A stretch of DNA of 64,000 nucleotides from Mycobacterium sp. JS623 (GTDB lineage: Bacteria > Actinomycetota > Actinomycetes > Mycobacteriales > Mycobacteriaceae): assembly GCF_000328565.1 (NCBI RefSeq), contig NC_019966.1, positions 992,001-1,056,000 on the forward strand. Direction: 5' to 3'. Each line of letters begins with the position of its first letter. Positions within the stretch are counted from its first letter, which is position 1. Below are positions 29,001 through 38,595 of the stretch, one piece after another. The position numbers and the translations under genes are program-made. Under the pieces are notes generated by a model. That model worked only from the letters and a program-made list of their open reading frames with translations, did not search any database and was not told where the DNA came from.

Positions 29001-29744
29001 GTGAATTCGGCCTACCATCGGCGGGTGGCTTCCCCCGCCGAGCTCGCTAACTCAACGTCGAGGCAGCTTCAAAGCACGTCGCCAGCGTTGATTATCCCGG
29101 TAGGGTCGGTCGAACAGCACGGACCGCATCTGCCGCTGGACACCGATACCCGGATCGCCACCGCCGTCGCTCGCTCGGTTGCTGATCGGCTGTCCGAGCA
29201 GAATGAATCCAACTGGGCGCTGACTCCCGCGATTGCATACGGCGCGAGCGGCGAGCACGAAAGCTTTCCCGGCACGGTCTCCATCGGCACGTCAGCACTG
29301 CGGCTGTTGCTCGTGGAGTTCGGCCGCTCCGCATCGCGATGGGCGTCGCGCCTCGTCTTCGTGAACGGACACGGCGGAAACGTCGAGGCGCTTGCGGGTG
29401 CGGTGGCTTTGCTTCGGTACGAGGGTCGAGACGCGGGCTGGGTTTCGTGCACCGCAGAAAACGCCGACGCGCATGCCGGCCACACCGAAACGTCTGTATT
29501 GCTACATATTTCGCCGGCGGACGTCTGGACCGATGAACTGCTTCCCGGCAACCGTGAGCCGCTGTCGCAGCTGATTCCTCAGATGCGTCAGGGCGGTGTG
29601 GCCGCCGTCAGCGAACTCGGCGTGCTCGGGGATCCGACGACAGCGACGGCCGAGGAGGGTCGGCGGATCTACCTCGCGATGGTCGACGATTGTTTGCGGC
29701 GTATCGTCCGGTGGACGCCCAATCGCGACGGGATGCTGACATGA
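29001..29744 (+). CDS. mftE: Mycofactocin peptidase MftE (creatininase family)
   Basis: 247-aa metal-dependent peptidase that cuts modified MftA to release the AHDP dipeptide. Creatininase-family metal ligands are visible in [16 protein letters not shown] and VNGHGGN, and a further one in the [13 protein letters not shown] segment. The start is GTG 29001. The family length (about 250 aa) matches Rv0695. It overlaps mftF by 4 nt (ATGA). The 134-nt gap upstream leaves room for its own promoter. Confidence 0.95.
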   Translation: MNSAYHRRVASPAELANSTSRQLQSTSPALIIPVGSVEQHGPHLPLDTDTRIATAVARSVADRLSEQNESNWALTPAIAYGASGEHESFPGTVSIGTSALRLLLVEFGRSASRWASRLVFVNGHGGNVEALAGAVALLRYEGRDAGWVSCTAENADAHAGHTETSVLLHISPADVWTDELLPGNREPLSQLIPQMRQGGVAAVSELGVLGDPTTATAEEGRRIYLAMVDDCLRRIVRWTPNRDGMLT

Positions 29745-31153
29745 CGGGACCGCGGCTGCCTGACGGATTCGCCGTTCAGGTCGATCGCCGAGTGAAGGTG
29801 CTCGGTGAGGGGTCCGCTCTTCTCGGCGGCTCACCGACGCGGCTGCTGCGTCTGGCGCCGGCCGCGCAGACCATGCTCAACGGTGGCAGGCTCGAGGTGC
29901 ACGACGCGGTCAGCGCACAGCTCGCGCGCACCTTGCTCGATGCGACAGTCGCGCATCCGCGACCTGCCAGCGGCCCCTCGCACCGCGACGTGACTGTCGT
30001 TATTCCGGTGCGCGACAACATCTCTGGCCTGCTTCGCTTGGTGGGCACACTGCGCGGCATGCGCGTTGTGGTAGTCGACGACGGCTCGGCCACACCTGTG
30101 CAGCAGGGCGACTTCGCCGACATGCACTGCGATATTCAGGTGCTGCGCCACCCCCGCAGCAAGGGACCTGCAGCCGCGCGCAACACCGGCCTGTCGGCGT
30201 GCAACACCGACTTCGTCGCCTTCCTCGACTCCGACGTCGTGCCGCGGCGCGGGTGGCTCGAGGCGCTGTTGGGCCACTTCTGCGACCCCGCCGTCGCACT
30301 TGTCGCCCCCCGGATCGTCGGGCTGCGCCAGGCCGACAACCTGGTGGCGCGCTACGAGGCGGTGCGTTCGTCTCTTGACCTCGGTCTGCGCGAGGCGCCA
30401 GTGGTGCCGTACGGAACGGTGTCCTACGTACCGAGCGCAGCCATCATCTGTCGCCGCTCAGTTCTCAAGGATCTGGGCGGCTTCGACGAGACCCTCAAGT
30501 CCGGCGAGGACGTCGACCTGTGTTGGCGCTTCATCGAGGCGGGCGCCCGGTTGCGGTACGAACCCATTGCACTCGTCGCCCACGATCACCGCACCCAAAT
30601 GCGAGATTGGTTCCTGCGCAAGTCTTTTTACGGTGAAGCGGCCGCCCCATTGTCAATTCGGCATCCCGGCAAGACCGCGCCGCTGGTGATCTCCGGATGG
30701 ACATTGGTGGTGTGGATCCTGCTTGCCATGGGATCGGGAATCGGATACCTCGCGTCGATGATCGTCGCGGCCATCACCGGTCGCCGCATCGCCAACTCGC
30801 TGAGCACAGTCGAGACTGAACCCAAGGAAGTCGCGGTGGTCGCCGCGCACGGACTGTGGTCCGCGGCCATGCAACTGGCGTCCGCGATCTGTCGCCACTA
30901 TTGGCCCATCGCCCTGATCGCGGCGCTGTTGTCCCGCCGCTGCCGCCAGGTGGTGCTGGTGGCAGCCGTGGTCGACGGGGTGGTGGACTGGATCACCCGC
31001 AACGGCAACGCAGACGACGACACCAAGCGGGTCGGGCTGGTGACCTACATACTGCTCAAGAGGCTCGACGACATCGCCTACGGCGTCGGCCTGTGGACCG
31101 GCGTGGTGCGCGAACGGCACGCCGGCGCGCTCAAACCCCAGATCCGGACCTGA
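29741..31153 (+). CDS. mftF: Mycofactocin glycosyltransferase MftF
   Basis: 470-aa family-2 glycosyltransferase that adds a chain of glucose units to pre-mycofactocin. The GT-A domain is about residues 85-310: [45 protein letters not shown] (metal-binding Asp-Ser-Asp) and [21 protein letters not shown]. Two hydrophobic segments lie at about 325-345 and 395-430, so it is membrane-associated at the cytoplasmic face. The start is ATG 29741, overlapping the mftE stop; the longer ORF is shadow. Confidence 0.95.
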   Translation: MTGPRLPDGFAVQVDRRVKVLGEGSALLGGSPTRLLRLAPAAQTMLNGGRLEVHDAVSAQLARTLLDATVAHPRPASGPSHRDVTVVIPVRDNISGLLRLVGTLRGMRVVVVDDGSATPVQQGDFADMHCDIQVLRHPRSKGPAAARNTGLSACNTDFVAFLDSDVVPRRGWLEALLGHFCDPAVALVAPRIVGLRQADNLVARYEAVRSSLDLGLREAPVVPYGTVSYVPSAAIICRRSVLKDLGGFDETLKSGEDVDLCWRFIEAGARLRYEPIALVAHDHRTQMRDWFLRKSFYGEAAAPLSIRHPGKTAPLVISGWTLVVWILLAMGSGIGYLASMIVAAITGRRIANSLSTVETEPKEVAVVAAHGLWSAAMQLASAICRHYWPIALIAALLSRRCRQVVLVAAVVDGVVDWITRNGNADDDTKRVGLVTYILLKRLDDIAYGVGLWTGVVRERHAGALKPQIRT

Positions 31154-31160
31154 CACGGCC

Positions 31161-32618
31161 TTGCACTCAGGTCTTGCTGCCCCGCCGGTGCGCAGCGACG
31201 TGCTGATCGTCGGTGCGGGCAGCGCTGGATCCGTTCTGGCCGAACGCCTTTCCGCCGATCCGCAGTGCCACGTAACGGTCGTAGAAGCCGGACCGACACC
31301 CTCGGATCCCCGGGTGCGTGCGCAAATCAGCGACGGTCTGCGGTTGCCGATCGGGACGGCCAGCTCGGTAGTGCGCCGCTACCCGACGACCTTGACAGAC
31401 GAACCCAAGCGGCGCGCACAGATCATGCGTGGCGCTGTGGTGGGCGGGTCAGGCGCCGTGAACGGCGGCTACTTCTGTCGAGGGCTGCCGACAGATTTCG
31501 ACGGCTGGGATCTGCCGGGATGGACGTGGGACGACGTACTGCCGCACTTCCGCGCGATCGAAACCGATCTCGACTTCGACACCCCACTGCACGGCGCAGA
31601 CGGACCGATTCTCGTCCGCCGCGTCTCTGAATTCGACGGCTGCACAGCATCTTTCGTCAGTTCCGCCGGTGAGGCCGGTTACCGATGGATCGATGATCTC
31701 AACGGCGCCACATCCGACGACTCGTTGCCGACGGGCGTCGGCGCTGTCCCGCTGAACATCAACGGCGGTACGCGGGTCGGCCCCGGCGGGGCGTACCTCA
31801 AGCCTGCAGTGAACCGGACCAACCTGACGCTGCTGACGAACACGAGGGTCACGCAGGTGCGGATAGTCGGCGATGCGGCCGTCGGTGTTCAGTGCGTCGG
31901 ACCGGACGGGGTGACAGATCTGAGTGCCGATCGAATCGTCTTGTCCGCCGGGGCAATTGGCTCCGCTCATCTGCTAATGTTGTCAGGCATCGGCCCGCAG
32001 AGTGCGCTGCAGGCAGCAGACGTTTCCGTGATCGCTGACCTCCCGGTCGGCCTGGCCTGCGTGGATCATCCGGAATGGGTGCTGCCGGTGAACTGGTCGG
32101 AAACCCACGGGCTGCCTCCGCTCGAAGCGGTGCTGACCACCGATGAGGGTCTTGAGATCAGGCCCTACACAGCGGGATTCGGTGCGATGGTCAGTGGCCG
32201 ACGCGACGCTCCGGGCGACCATCCGCACATCGGTGTCGCGCTGATGCGGCCCGAGTCGCGTGGCAGTGTGACGCTCGCGTCTGCTGACCCGGAGGTCGCC
32301 CCGATCATTGAGCATCATTACGACGCGTCACCTACTGATGTCGCCAAGCTAGCCGCAGGTGCGGAGTTGGCGCGCGAATTGGTCGGCGAGACAGCGCAAA
32401 TGGGCCCAGTTTCATGGTCTACCTCGCAGCATCTTGCGAGCACCGCGCCGATGGGTGTCGATTCGGACGCGGTCCTCGACCCGCAATGCCGAGTACACGG
32501 CATCGACAAGCTATGGGTTGTCGACGGATCGGTGCTTCCCGCCATCACCAGCCGGGGACCGCATGCCACCATCGTGATGATCGGTCACCGGGCCGCTGAG
32601 TTCGTCAGCCCTGCGTAG
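31161..32618 (+). CDS. mftG: GMC oxidoreductase MftG
   Basis: 485-aa FAD-dependent GMC-family protein associated with mft clusters. It is thought to re-oxidise reduced mycofactocin and pass electrons to the respiratory chain. The FAD fold is VLIVGAGSAGSVLAERLS, the GMC motif is RGAVVGGSGAVNGGYF, and the C-terminal catalytic region is TSQHLASTAPMGVD with VVDGSVLPAITSRGPHATIVMIG (given as positions 440-475). The 31161 codon is TTG; GTG 31188 (VRSDVLIVGAG) is an equally good start, since the FAD motif follows closely. The last 108 nt overlap the convergent MFS gene. Confidence 0.93.
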   Translation: MHSGLAAPPVRSDVLIVGAGSAGSVLAERLSADPQCHVTVVEAGPTPSDPRVRAQISDGLRLPIGTASSVVRRYPTTLTDEPKRRAQIMRGAVVGGSGAVNGGYFCRGLPTDFDGWDLPGWTWDDVLPHFRAIETDLDFDTPLHGADGPILVRRVSEFDGCTASFVSSAGEAGYRWIDDLNGATSDDSLPTGVGAVPLNINGGTRVGPGGAYLKPAVNRTNLTLLTNTRVTQVRIVGDAAVGVQCVGPDGVTDLSADRIVLSAGAIGSAHLLMLSGIGPQSALQAADVSVIADLPVGLACVDHPEWVLPVNWSETHGLPPLEAVLTTDEGLEIRPYTAGFGAMVSGRRDAPGDHPHIGVALMRPESRGSVTLASADPEVAPIIEHHYDASPTDVAKLAAGAELARELVGETAQMGPVSWSTSQHLASTAPMGVDSDAVLDPQCRVHGIDKLWVVDGSVLPAITSRGPHATIVMIGHRAAEFVSPA

Positions 32619-34169
32619 AAAGCGGAACTGCTGACCGTCACGGCCAGGCGCCCACACCGCGACGAATGCCGCCGCGACCATGAGCGCGGCGGCAACGACG
32701 AGCAGGGATAAGTCCATCGAATGGACGAACGCGGACTCGGCGAGTTCGGCGAGTTTCGTTCCCTGCGGGCCCATTTGGCTAGCGATGGCCAGCGCATTGG
32801 CGAGGGAATCGAGGGCCTGCTCGCGGACTTGGTCGGGGAAGCCGGCCAGCGTGGGGGCAAGCACGTCGTGGTATTGGGCGGCGAGCACAGATCCGGCGAC
32901 GGCGATTCCGACCGCGGCGCCGACCTCCCGTGTCGTGTCGTTGACCGCCGACGCGACGCCTTGTTTCTCGTCGGGAACCGCGTTCATGATCGCCGACGTC
33001 GTTGGTGCGACACATAATCCGATGCCCGCACTGATGATCAGCAACGGCCATACCAAGTCGATATATGCCGACCCTGCATCGAGGAATCGCATGAAGTACA
33101 GGCCCACGCCGATCAGAAACAGACCGAGCGCGACCGCGATCCGCAGCCCGACCTTGGGTAGGTACAGATGCAAGGTCGCGCCGAGAACCATGATCGGTAC
33201 CGCCAATGGGGTAAGGGCGAAGGCGGTCTGCAATGGGCTGTAGCCGAGGATCAGCTGCATGTATTGCATGGAGACGAAAAAGAATCCGAAGTTCGCGAAA
33301 AACAGGAAGGTGATGCCGACAGCGCCGATGGCGAAGTCGGGCCTACCGAACAAGCGGATGTCCAGTAAAGGATGTTTACGCTTGAGTTCGACGAAGGCGA
33401 ACACGATGGCCAGGACGACGCCGGCCGACATGCAGCCCCAAACGATCGGATGTGTCCAGCCGCGCACCGGTGCCTCCACCACACCGAAGACGAATACCGC
33501 GACGGCGCCGCCGATCAGCACCGCCCCGACCCAGTCCAGTGGGGTGGCGGTTTCGTCACGCGAGGAAGAGATCGTGCATGTGGCAATGAACAAGGCAAGG
33601 GCCGAGGCCGCGAACCCGTAGAAGATGGACGGCCACGAGAAGTACTTCAGTAGAAGGCCGGTGCCCATGAAGCCGAATATCGCTCCAGAGCTTGCGACGC
33701 CTGCCCAGATGCCAACGGCCTTGTTGCGCTCGGCTTTCGGGAACGCAGCGGTGAGCAGCGACAGTGTCGCGGGCATGATGAACGCGGCGCCCAGACCCGC
33801 GACCGCACGCGCGACGATGATCTGAACCGGGCTGTCGAGGACGATCGGCGAGAGCGACGCGACTGCGAAGATCGCGAGCCCGACGAGCAGAGCCCCGCGG
33901 CGCCCGTACCGGTCGCCGATGGCGCCCGCCGGCAGTAGCAGGCACGCCAGCACCAGCGTGTAGCCGTCGACAATCCATGTCAGTTGTGTCTGCGTCGCGG
34001 CGGTCTGCACCGCCATGTCCGGCAGTGCCGCGTTCAGCGCCACCATCGACGAAATCACCAGCAGCACGTCGAGAGCGGCGACAGCCAACAACCAAAACCG
34101 GGCGCGCTTGGAGAGGGAGGCGACGCCGCCATCGATATCCTGATCGGATAGCGCGAGGGTGTCGACCAT
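32511..34169 (-). CDS. MFS transporter, DHA2/EmrB-QacA type
   Basis: 552-aa membrane protein with about 14 hydrophobic segments, a proton-driven efflux pump. Typical motifs are ALNAALPDMAVQTAATQTQLTWIVDGY (start of TM1-2, residues 42-70), GAIGDRYGRRGALL (motif A) and ARAVAGLGAAFIMPATLSL. Start ATG 34169 has AAGGAG upstream; the longer ORF crosses the intergenic region. A divergent TetR gene and two inverted repeats between them indicate TetR-controlled drug efflux. The hydrophilic C-terminus overlaps mftG antisense by 108 nt. Confidence 0.9.
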   Translation of the reverse strand: MVDTLALSDQDIDGGVASLSKRARFWLLAVAALDVLLVISSMVALNAALPDMAVQTAATQTQLTWIVDGYTLVLACLLLPAGAIGDRYGRRGALLVGLAIFAVASLSPIVLDSPVQIIVARAVAGLGAAFIMPATLSLLTAAFPKAERNKAVGIWAGVASSGAIFGFMGTGLLLKYFSWPSIFYGFAASALALFIATCTISSSRDETATPLDWVGAVLIGGAVAVFVFGVVEAPVRGWTHPIVWGCMSAGVVLAIVFAFVELKRKHPLLDIRLFGRPDFAIGAVGITFLFFANFGFFFVSMQYMQLILGYSPLQTAFALTPLAVPIMVLGATLHLYLPKVGLRIAVALGLFLIGVGLYFMRFLDAGSAYIDLVWPLLIISAGIGLCVAPTTSAIMNAVPDEKQGVASAVNDTTREVGAAVGIAVAGSVLAAQYHDVLAPTLAGFPDQVREQALDSLANALAIASQMGPQGTKLAELAESAFVHSMDLSLLVVAAALMVAAAFVAVWAPGRDGQQFRFLRRADELSGPVTDHHDGGMRSPAGDGGKHRSVDNP

Positions 34170-34199
34170 CAGCGTCGTTCTCCTTAGGTGGATAGTTTT

Positions 34200-34235
34200 G
34201 AGACTAACAGTCTCGGAGCAAGACGGATAGTCTTG
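34200..34235. promoter_or_regulatory. Two perfect inverted repeats, TetR operators
   Basis: GAGACT-AAC-AGTCTC at 34200-34214 and CAAGAC-GGATA-GTCTTG at 34219-34235. Both lie between the divergent MFS pump (start 34169) and the TetR gene (start 34263), the classic layout for autoregulated efflux. Confidence 0.65.
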
Positions 34236-34262
34236 TTCCCGCGACGGAGGTGATGCAAACGC

Positions 34263-34886
34263 ATGACGGGCATCGGTAGCGATCCGCGGCCCGCGCAGTC
34301 CCGGGCCCGATTGCTCGATGCTGCGACCGCGCTGTTGCGGTCGGGCGGCCCGAGCGCAGTCACTATTGACGCGGTCACCCGTAGCGCCAACGTCGCGAGG
34401 GCGACGCTGTATCGCCACTTCCCGAGCGCCAACGACCTCGTCGCCGCGGCATTCATGCGGCTGATCCCGCCGCCCCCGATGCCGCCGGACGAAGGATCGC
34501 TCCGTGAGCGGCTCATCGCGATCGTGACCGCATGGGCGGAGATGATCGCGGAAGTGCCAACGACATTGACGGCGATGGCCTGGCTCTCGCTTGGGCCGGA
34601 CATCGGCCGGCTACCCGGCACGCAGGAGCCGGGCAGTCCCGAGGTGCGGTCGTTACGCGAGCGCATCGCCGAGCAATACTCGGCGCCGTTCGACGTCATC
34701 TTCGACGGCCCTCAGGTCGCCGCTGAACTCAAACCTGTCGATCGGACAACGGCTTTCGCGCTACTCATCGGCCCGTTGGCGTTCGGCCGGATCAGCACGC
34801 TGACCGAGTTCGACTACCAGGCCGTCGCGATCGCCGCCGTCGACGGCTTCCTGAAGTGCTTTGCGAAGGCTCCGGAAATCACTTGA
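34263..34886 (+). CDS. TetR family transcriptional regulator of adjacent MFS pump
   Basis: 207-aa TetR repressor. HTH at about residues 12-58 (SRARLLDAATALLRSGG; VTRSANVARATLYRHFPSANDLV). The ligand-binding half holds ALLIGPLAFGRISTLTEFD and DGFLKCFAKA. The ATG at 34263 follows GGAGG. It is divergent from the MFS transporter with two operator-like palindromes between, so it probably represses the pump and itself. The end overlaps the P450 stop by 8 nt. Confidence 0.9.
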   Translation: MTGIGSDPRPAQSRARLLDAATALLRSGGPSAVTIDAVTRSANVARATLYRHFPSANDLVAAAFMRLIPPPPMPPDEGSLRERLIAIVTAWAEMIAEVPTTLTAMAWLSLGPDIGRLPGTQEPGSPEVRSLRERIAEQYSAPFDVIFDGPQVAAELKPVDRTTAFALLIGPLAFGRISTLTEFDYQAVAIAAVDGFLKCFAKAPEIT

Positions 34887-36132
34887 TCGAGTAGCGAATG
34901 GGCAGGTGCTTGAGTCCGCCGACGAACGTCGTCGCCGCCAACTCCGGCTCACCAGCCAATTCGATGGACTCCAGCCGCGGAATGAGTTCGGTGTAGAGGC
35001 TGTTCATCTCCATTCGCGCCAGGGCGGCACCGAGGCAGAAATGCACGCCGTATCCGAATGCGACGTGCTTGTTGGGATCGCGGCTGACATCGAAGCGGAA
35101 CGGTTCGTCGAACACCTCTTCGTCGCGGTTGCCCGAAACGTATGCGAGGTAAACGGATTCGCCCTTGGCGATCGGCACCCCACGGATGACCGTATCCTCG
35201 GCGGCGGTGCGCATGAACTCCTTCACCGGCGTCGTCCACCGGATCATCTCTTCGACCGCCGTCGGCATCAGGTCCATGTTCTGACGCAAACGCTCTAACT
35301 CACTGGGGTTTTCGATCAACGCGAGCAGTCCTCCCGAGATCGCGTCCTTCGTGGTGTCGTGTCCTGCACTGGCCACGATGACGTAGTACGACGCGGTGTC
35401 GACGTCAGACAGCGGTTCGCCGTCGATGCTGCCGTTGGCGATCGCCGACGCGAGGTCGTCGGTCGGGTGCTCCCGCCGCGACGCCGTGAGCTGTGAGAAG
35501 TAGGCGAAAAAATCGAGCAGGATCTGCAGCTGCTGCTCGGGCGTGCCGCCGCGCTTGTTGTACTCCTCGTCGTCGCCGCCGAACATCTCCTGCGTCAGCA
35601 TGTGCATGCGCGGGAAGTCCTCCTCGGGCAGCCCGAGCAGCGACATGATCACGTAGAGCGGGAAGTTGACTGCGATCTCGGTGACGAAGTCGCATTCGGG
35701 GCCCAAATCGCGCATGCGGTCGACGTAGCGCTTGGCCAGAAGGTCGGTTTGCGTCTTGAGATCCCGCATTGCCTTGGGCCGGAACCAGTCGGCGCCGATG
35801 GCGCGCACCTTGCGGTGGTGGGGATCATCCATATGGATCAGGGTGCGCAGCCCCATCCCTGCTTCCAGCTGCGCCTTCTGCATGTCGTCGGCCGCGGCCG
35901 TGGCCAGCAGCGGCCGAGGCTCGGACAGGAATAGGTTGTTGGCTCGCTCGATCGCCATGATGTCGGCGTGCTTGGTGATGGCCCAGAACGGCCGGTACGG
36001 CGGGTTGTCCACCCAGGCCACCGGGTTGTTCGCCCGTAGATGAGTCAGCGCCGCATGTAGTCGTGCGTCGTCGGCATAGGCCGTCGGATCGGCCAGGACT
36101 TTGGCGGCGTCATCCATCGTCGGCGTGCTCAA
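34879..36132 (-). CDS. Cytochrome P450
   Basis: 417-aa soluble bacterial P450. The I-helix oxygen-activation motif is ASAGHDTTKDA, the K-helix ExxR is AVEEMIRW, and the heme loop is FGYGVHFCLGAALARME with the iron-ligand Cys at about 366. I accept the TTG start at 36132 because GGAG lies 8 nt before it, whereas the in-frame ATG at 36117 has no ribosome site. It needs a ferredoxin and reductase; no ferredoxin is adjacent. A perfect palindrome sits 32 bp upstream. The CYP family could not be named by eye; steroid or terpenoid hydroxylation is only a possibility. Confidence 0.92.
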   Translation of the reverse strand: MSTPTMDDAAKVLADPTAYADDARLHAALTHLRANNPVAWVDNPPYRPFWAITKHADIMAIERANNLFLSEPRPLLATAAADDMQKAQLEAGMGLRTLIHMDDPHHRKVRAIGADWFRPKAMRDLKTQTDLLAKRYVDRMRDLGPECDFVTEIAVNFPLYVIMSLLGLPEEDFPRMHMLTQEMFGGDDEEYNKRGGTPEQQLQILLDFFAYFSQLTASRREHPTDDLASAIANGSIDGEPLSDVDTASYYVIVASAGHDTTKDAISGGLLALIENPSELERLRQNMDLMPTAVEEMIRWTTPVKEFMRTAAEDTVIRGVPIAKGESVYLAYVSGNRDEEVFDEPFRFDVSRDPNKHVAFGYGVHFCLGAALARMEMNSLYTELIPRLESIELAGEPELAATTFVGGLKHLPIRYSIK

Positions 36133-36163
36133 TTCGTGCTCCTCACTACCGGGGCTGCGGTGA

Positions 36164-36181
36164 ACTTGACGGGTGTCAAGT
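36164..36181. promoter_or_regulatory. 18-bp perfect palindrome between P450 and esterase
   Basis: ACTTGAC-GGGT-GTCAAGT, both 7-nt arms perfect, in the gap between the divergent P450 and carboxylesterase genes. Likely an operator. It does not match the KstR consensus. Confidence 0.55.
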
Positions 36182-36264
36182 TTGGAGTGTATGTGACGCG
36201 GGCCACCGGTGGGAAGGGGCGCACGAATCTGACGCCGCTAGGCTCTCAGGGCGTGCCGTCCCAA

Positions 36265-37842
36265 ATGCTTCGCCGCCTGTTGGCGCTCGCCTTCTGTGTG
36301 GTGCTGGCTGTCGGCTGTGGCCGCGGCGACGACGGGCCACCAAAGACCGCGACTCCGCCGCATCCGTCTGATCCCGCGGTGGTGTACACGGCCACAGGAG
36401 CATTGCGCGGCGTCGTCGCCGCGGATCACCGCTTGTTCGCCGGAATCCCTTACGCCGCACCGCCGATCGGGTCGTTGCGGTGGCAGCCGCCGGCGCCGGC
36501 CCCCGCGTGGCAGGGGGTGCGCGACGCCACCCGCGCCGGACCGCGGTGCCTTCAGGATCCCGGTGGTGACCCGGAATTCGGGCGGCAGACCGACGAGGAC
36601 TGTCTGACGCTGAACGTGTGGACACCCCCGGCGGGCCGCGGCGGCGGGACATTCCCGGTGATGGTGTGGATCCACGGTGGCGCGTTCATCAACGGCAGCG
36701 GTGGAATCTACGACGCGCGCTGGCTGGCCAACCGGGGCGACATGATCGTCGTCACGCTCAACTACCGGCTCGGCGCAATGGGCTTCCTGGCGCATCCCGC
36801 GCTCGGATCGCCGGGCGACGTCGGCAATTATGGGCTGGCCGATCAGCAGGCGGCGCTGCGTTGGGTGCGTGACAACATCGCGAACTTCGGCGGGGATCCG
36901 GGCAAGGTGACGCTTGCGGGCGAATCTGCGGGCGGCATGTCGGTGTGCGACCATCTGGTCGCGCCGGACTCGGCGGGGTTGTTCAGGGCGGCCATCATTC
37001 AGAGCGGCCCGTGCCAAGCGCAGCTGACATTGCCCGACGCAGAGAAAGCCAGTCTCGACTATGCGGCCGAACTTGGTTGTGGCGAACCGCAATCCGCAGC
37101 GCAGTGCCTACGCTCAATGCCGCCCGACAAGCTGCGAGAGCCGGTCTGGTACTACCGCATTGGCGCCGACAAACTCAGCGGTCCGGTCACTGGAACGAAG
37201 AGGCTGCCGGTCGACCCCGTCGCCGGATCCGCCGACGGGCGCGCGGCCCGCGTGCCGGTGCTCATCGGCACCAACCGCGATGAGTTCACCTTATTCGTCG
37301 CGCTGCAGTATCTGCGGCACGCCGAGTACACGACGGAACAGTATCCGCAACTGCTGGCCGAGACGTTCGGCGCCGACGCCGCCGCCGTCGAGGCGCACTA
37401 CCCGCTGCAGCGATACGGCACTGTGCCCCTTGCATATTCGGCGGCCGTCACGGACGGCGTGTTCGCCTGTCCGTCGGATCGGATGGCCGAGGCGATGGCC
37501 CGCACGCAGTCTGTCTATGCCTACGAGTTCAACGACCGCGATGCCCCTACACCCGATCCGCTGCGCACGCTGCCGTTCCCGCTGGGTGCCAGCCACTCCC
37601 TGGAACTGCGCTACCTGTTCGACATCGGAGGCGCGCCGGCGCTGAACCCTGGCCAGCAGGTGCTGTCCGACCAAATGATCGACTATTGGGCGCATTTCGT
37701 GCGAACCGCCGAACCGGGTGGACAGTGGCCGTCATTCGGCGCCGACAAAAAACGGTTGTCGTTTCAGCCCGGCGGAAGCACAGTCATCTCCGACTACGAC
37801 GAGTCCCACCAGTGCGCGTTCTGGGCGAGCGTGAAAGGTTAA
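36265..37842 (+). CDS. Type-B carboxylesterase lipoprotein
   Basis: 525-aa extracellular esterase anchored as a lipoprotein. From ATG 36265 the signal peptide ends in lipobox AVGC (Cys18). The carboxylesterase type-B blocks are complete: EDCLTLNVW, oxyanion hole WIHGGAFINGSGG, and nucleophile Ser221 in GESAGG. The downstream GTNRDEF holds the acid residue and the catalytic His lies in GASHSLELRY. A GTG at 36253, 8 nt after TAGGCT (36239-36244), is an alternative leaderless start. It hydrolyses carboxylic esters; the substrate is unknown. It may work with the divergent P450. Confidence 0.88.
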   Translation: MLRRLLALAFCVVLAVGCGRGDDGPPKTATPPHPSDPAVVYTATGALRGVVAADHRLFAGIPYAAPPIGSLRWQPPAPAPAWQGVRDATRAGPRCLQDPGGDPEFGRQTDEDCLTLNVWTPPAGRGGGTFPVMVWIHGGAFINGSGGIYDARWLANRGDMIVVTLNYRLGAMGFLAHPALGSPGDVGNYGLADQQAALRWVRDNIANFGGDPGKVTLAGESAGGMSVCDHLVAPDSAGLFRAAIIQSGPCQAQLTLPDAEKASLDYAAELGCGEPQSAAQCLRSMPPDKLREPVWYYRIGADKLSGPVTGTKRLPVDPVAGSADGRAARVPVLIGTNRDEFTLFVALQYLRHAEYTTEQYPQLLAETFGADAAAVEAHYPLQRYGTVPLAYSAAVTDGVFACPSDRMAEAMARTQSVYAYEFNDRDAPTPDPLRTLPFPLGASHSLELRYLFDIGGAPALNPGQQVLSDQMIDYWAHFVRTAEPGGQWPSFGADKKRLSFQPGGSTVISDYDESHQCAFWASVKG

Positions 37843-37847
37843 CTGCC

Positions 37848-38207
37848 ATGCCAACTCCCGACCCGAACGGCTATGCAGACCAGTGGGTGCGGGCATGGAA
37901 CGCGCACGACATCGAGGCGGTGCTCGGCCACTTTAGCGACGACGTGCTGTTCACCTCGCCAGTGGCCGCGCGCGTTGTCCCCGAAAGCGGGGGAGTGGTG
38001 CGCGGCAAGGCGGCGTTGCGGGACTACTGGACGGCCGCGCTGACCAAGCAGCCGGAGCTGCGGTTCGACATCGTCGGCGTCTACCGCGGCGAGTCGGCGC
38101 TGGTGCTCAACTACCGCAATCATCGCGGCGAACTCGTGAACGAGGTGCTGATATTCGACGCCGACGGCCTGGTCCGCGAAGGCCACGGCACGTATCTGGG
38201 CGGGTGA
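37848..38207 (+). CDS. SnoaL-like (NTF2-fold) protein
   Basis: 119-aa protein of the SnoaL/NTF2-like superfamily: YADQWVRAWNAHDIEAVLGHFSDDVLF at the N-terminus (residues 9-35), then RGKAALRDYWTAAL, and strand ALVLNYRN. Such small folds serve as polyketide cyclases, isomerases or binding proteins. The ATG is 5 nt after the esterase stop, so the two are probably co-transcribed. No specific catalytic residue could be assigned. Confidence 0.78.
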   Translation: MPTPDPNGYADQWVRAWNAHDIEAVLGHFSDDVLFTSPVAARVVPESGGVVRGKAALRDYWTAALTKQPELRFDIVGVYRGESALVLNYRNHRGELVNEVLIFDADGLVREGHGTYLGG

Positions 38208-38228
38208 TTTCGGCGCGCGTACGCCCGC

Positions 38229-38502
38229 TCAGCGTCCGTCAACGCGCCGAAGTCCCAACCGGGTGGCGGGCCACGCCAACTGCGGATAGTTCTGGTCGAA
38301 CCAGCTCCAGGCTTGGGATCCTCGCGGAATTCCCATTCGACGAGCTTGTCGCGGGTCAGCGGATCTCCTCCAGCGCCCGGCCCACCAGGACCGAATGCCG
38401 CCATGACCTGCGCGGCGACCTCAGCGGCGGCGCCGTGTTGAGCCACTCGATCATGGGTTGTGCGGCAGCGAGCTCAGCCGGGCTCGGCTCGACGAGCGGC
38501 AT
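38229..38502 (-). pseudogene. Frameshifted remnant of a small unidentified gene
   Basis: On the minus strand an ATG at 38502 opens MPLVEPSPAELAAAQPMIEWL. The frame then shifts to one reading AAEVAAQVMAAFG and GDPLTRDKLVEWEFREDP, and shifts again to WFDQNYPQLAWPATRLG before TGA at 38229. The three pieces together look like one protein of roughly 85-90 aa with normal composition, so I read it as a decayed gene. I do not recognise the family. It lies in the 660-bp gap before the S10 operon. Confidence 0.5.
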
Positions 38503-38595
38503 GTTCGTCCTGCGGATATACCGTCATGACCGCGCCGAGCGTAGGCCGACGGTCATTGAGCAGCTGACCTCGGCCTATCGGGGATGGCCAGAGAT

